This document shows positions 33,606-33,954 of a stretch of 33,954 nt of DNA, in pieces (position 1 is the first letter of the stretch; every line of letters begins with the position of its first letter). The DNA is from Pseudobdellovibrionaceae bacterium (GTDB lineage: Bacteria > Bdellovibrionota > Bdellovibrionia > Bdellovibrionales > UBA1609): assembly GCA_030591685.1 (NCBI GenBank), contig JAUVAX010000027.1, forward strand, positions 1 to 33,954. Direction: 5' to 3'. A program made the translations under genes and the position numbers. The notes under the pieces are model-generated. The model was not told the origin of the DNA and did not search any database. It saw only the letters and a program-made list of their open reading frames with translations.

Positions 33606-33954
33606 TTAAAGTAAACTCTCTATTTCTAAATCTGTTAAGTGATGCATATGAGGGTTATTCTTACAAGCTCCTGTTTTTTTGGCTTCTTTTATTTCAAATA
33701 CTCCACTTTCAGCAATTAAACCCTCGCAAGCATGCCTGCTCATGCACACCATTTCTGGCACTCCAGTTTCAGAGTTTAAACCACCCTCAAATGAAAGAGA
33801 TACTCTTGTACTATTCCCCATTCCGTTGTCAATGACACATGTGTAGTCCATAGCTCCTTGCTCTTGCTGAGAACCTTCATCGGATCCCTCATCAGAACCT
33901 TCATCGGATCCCTCATCAGAACCTTCATCGGATCCCTCATCAGAACCTTCATCG
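33606..33954 (-). CDS. DEGS-repeat, Cys-containing protein, cut by the right edge
   Basis: The frame runs from the stop at 33606 to the edge with no need for an internal start: the codons upstream of the ATG at 33851 remain open and encode seven DEGS tetrapeptides and then QQEQGA. 115 residues of the C-terminus are visible. After the acidic repeat comes a compact part with five Cys (in YTCVID, MVCMSRHACEGL and GACKNN) and a PHMHH segment, suggestive of an extracytoplasmic disulfide-bonded domain after a flexible linker. The N-terminus, probably with a signal sequence or lipobox, lies outside the window. The family is not recognised. Confidence 0.75.
   Translation of the reverse strand, partial: DEGSDEGSDEGSDEGSDEGSDEGSDEGSQQEQGAMDYTCVIDNGMGNSTRVSLSFEGGLNSETGVPEMVCMSRHACEGLIAESGVFEIKEAKKTGACKNNPHMHHLTDLEIESLL
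33870..33953. repeat. 24-bp tandem repeat coding for DEGS-DEGS
   Basis: Three full 24-bp units plus a 12-bp partial unit, identical to each other by eye and each containing GGATCC; the array reaches the window edge, so the total number is unknown. The unit is two 12-bp sub-units that differ at synonymous positions. Being a multiple of three, gain or loss of units would change linker length without a frameshift. Confidence 0.93.

Noticed and set aside
33870-33954. CRISPR-like regularly spaced repeat
   Set aside because: The 24-bp units are directly adjacent with no spacers and are in frame with a coding sequence.

Overview
The window is a stretch of an AT-rich (clearly below 45% GC by eye) Gram-negative chromosome. 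Gram-negative character follows from the signal peptides, an outer-membrane barrel candidate, a Wzz/Wzc-type kinase and a Wzx/MurJ-type flippase. TTG and GTG starts behind good Shine-Dalgarno sites are common (the left-edge gene, dnaE, arsC, tnaA, the nucleotidyltransferase). Gene style and content suggest a deltaproteobacterium-like or Bdellovibrionota-like lineage. That assignment is an impression, not something the sequence proves.

Region 1 (1-12.4 kb) is housekeeping and miscellaneous. It holds a cut-off secreted protein gene at the left edge, an unknown exported/membrane protein, tryptophanase, DNA polymerase III alpha subunit and a zinc-independent MDR-family oxidoreductase. Next come a secreted protein with ferritin-like diiron motifs, tRNA-Ala(GGC), a DUF2227-like membrane protein, a thioredoxin-type arsenate reductase without other ars genes, and a small outer-membrane barrel candidate. 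The dnaE upstream gap carries two strong hairpins.

Region 2 (12.4-33.5 kb) is a surface-polysaccharide locus on both strands. It includes a UDP-HexNAc dehydrogenase/4-epimerase pair (WbpO/WbpP type), a WecA/TagO-like initiating transferase with an unusual C-terminal extension, and three GT4 glycosyltransferases. It also has a Wzx/MurJ-like flippase, a Wzy-like polytopic protein, a glutamine-dependent AsnB-type amidotransferase, a Wzc-like chain-length regulator/tyrosine kinase and an SLBB protein. The likely product is a polymer containing hexosaminuronic acid, perhaps amidated; this is inference.

Embedded in Region 2 is a complete set of lasso-peptide maturation genes: HPr-kinase-like protein, PqqD-type B1, transglutaminase-like B2 and asparagine-synthetase-like cyclase C. 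They lie in one minus-strand operon downstream of the flippase, GT4 and AsnB genes. A two-gene ABC exporter and a PF14907-type nucleotidyltransferase sit next to it. The composition resembles paeninodin-type lasso clusters, which also carry a kinase and a nucleotidyltransferase. No separate short precursor gene is visible. Instead, the last gene of the operon is a PRMT-like SAM methyltransferase whose N-terminus is a near-perfect lasso leader (Y14, P17, L19, G23, T29 at the spacing of the canonical Y-17/P-14/L-12/G-8/T-2 positions). An Asp lies exactly nine residues into the predicted core. This leader-enzyme fusion is the most interesting object in the window: either the enzyme itself is a lasso-machinery substrate, or the leader acts as a docking tag.

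Region 3 (33.5 kb to the end) has a strong bidirectional terminator and then the 3' part of a minus-strand gene. That gene encodes tandem DEGS repeats (24-bp DNA repeat) and a Cys-rich tail, and it runs off the right edge.
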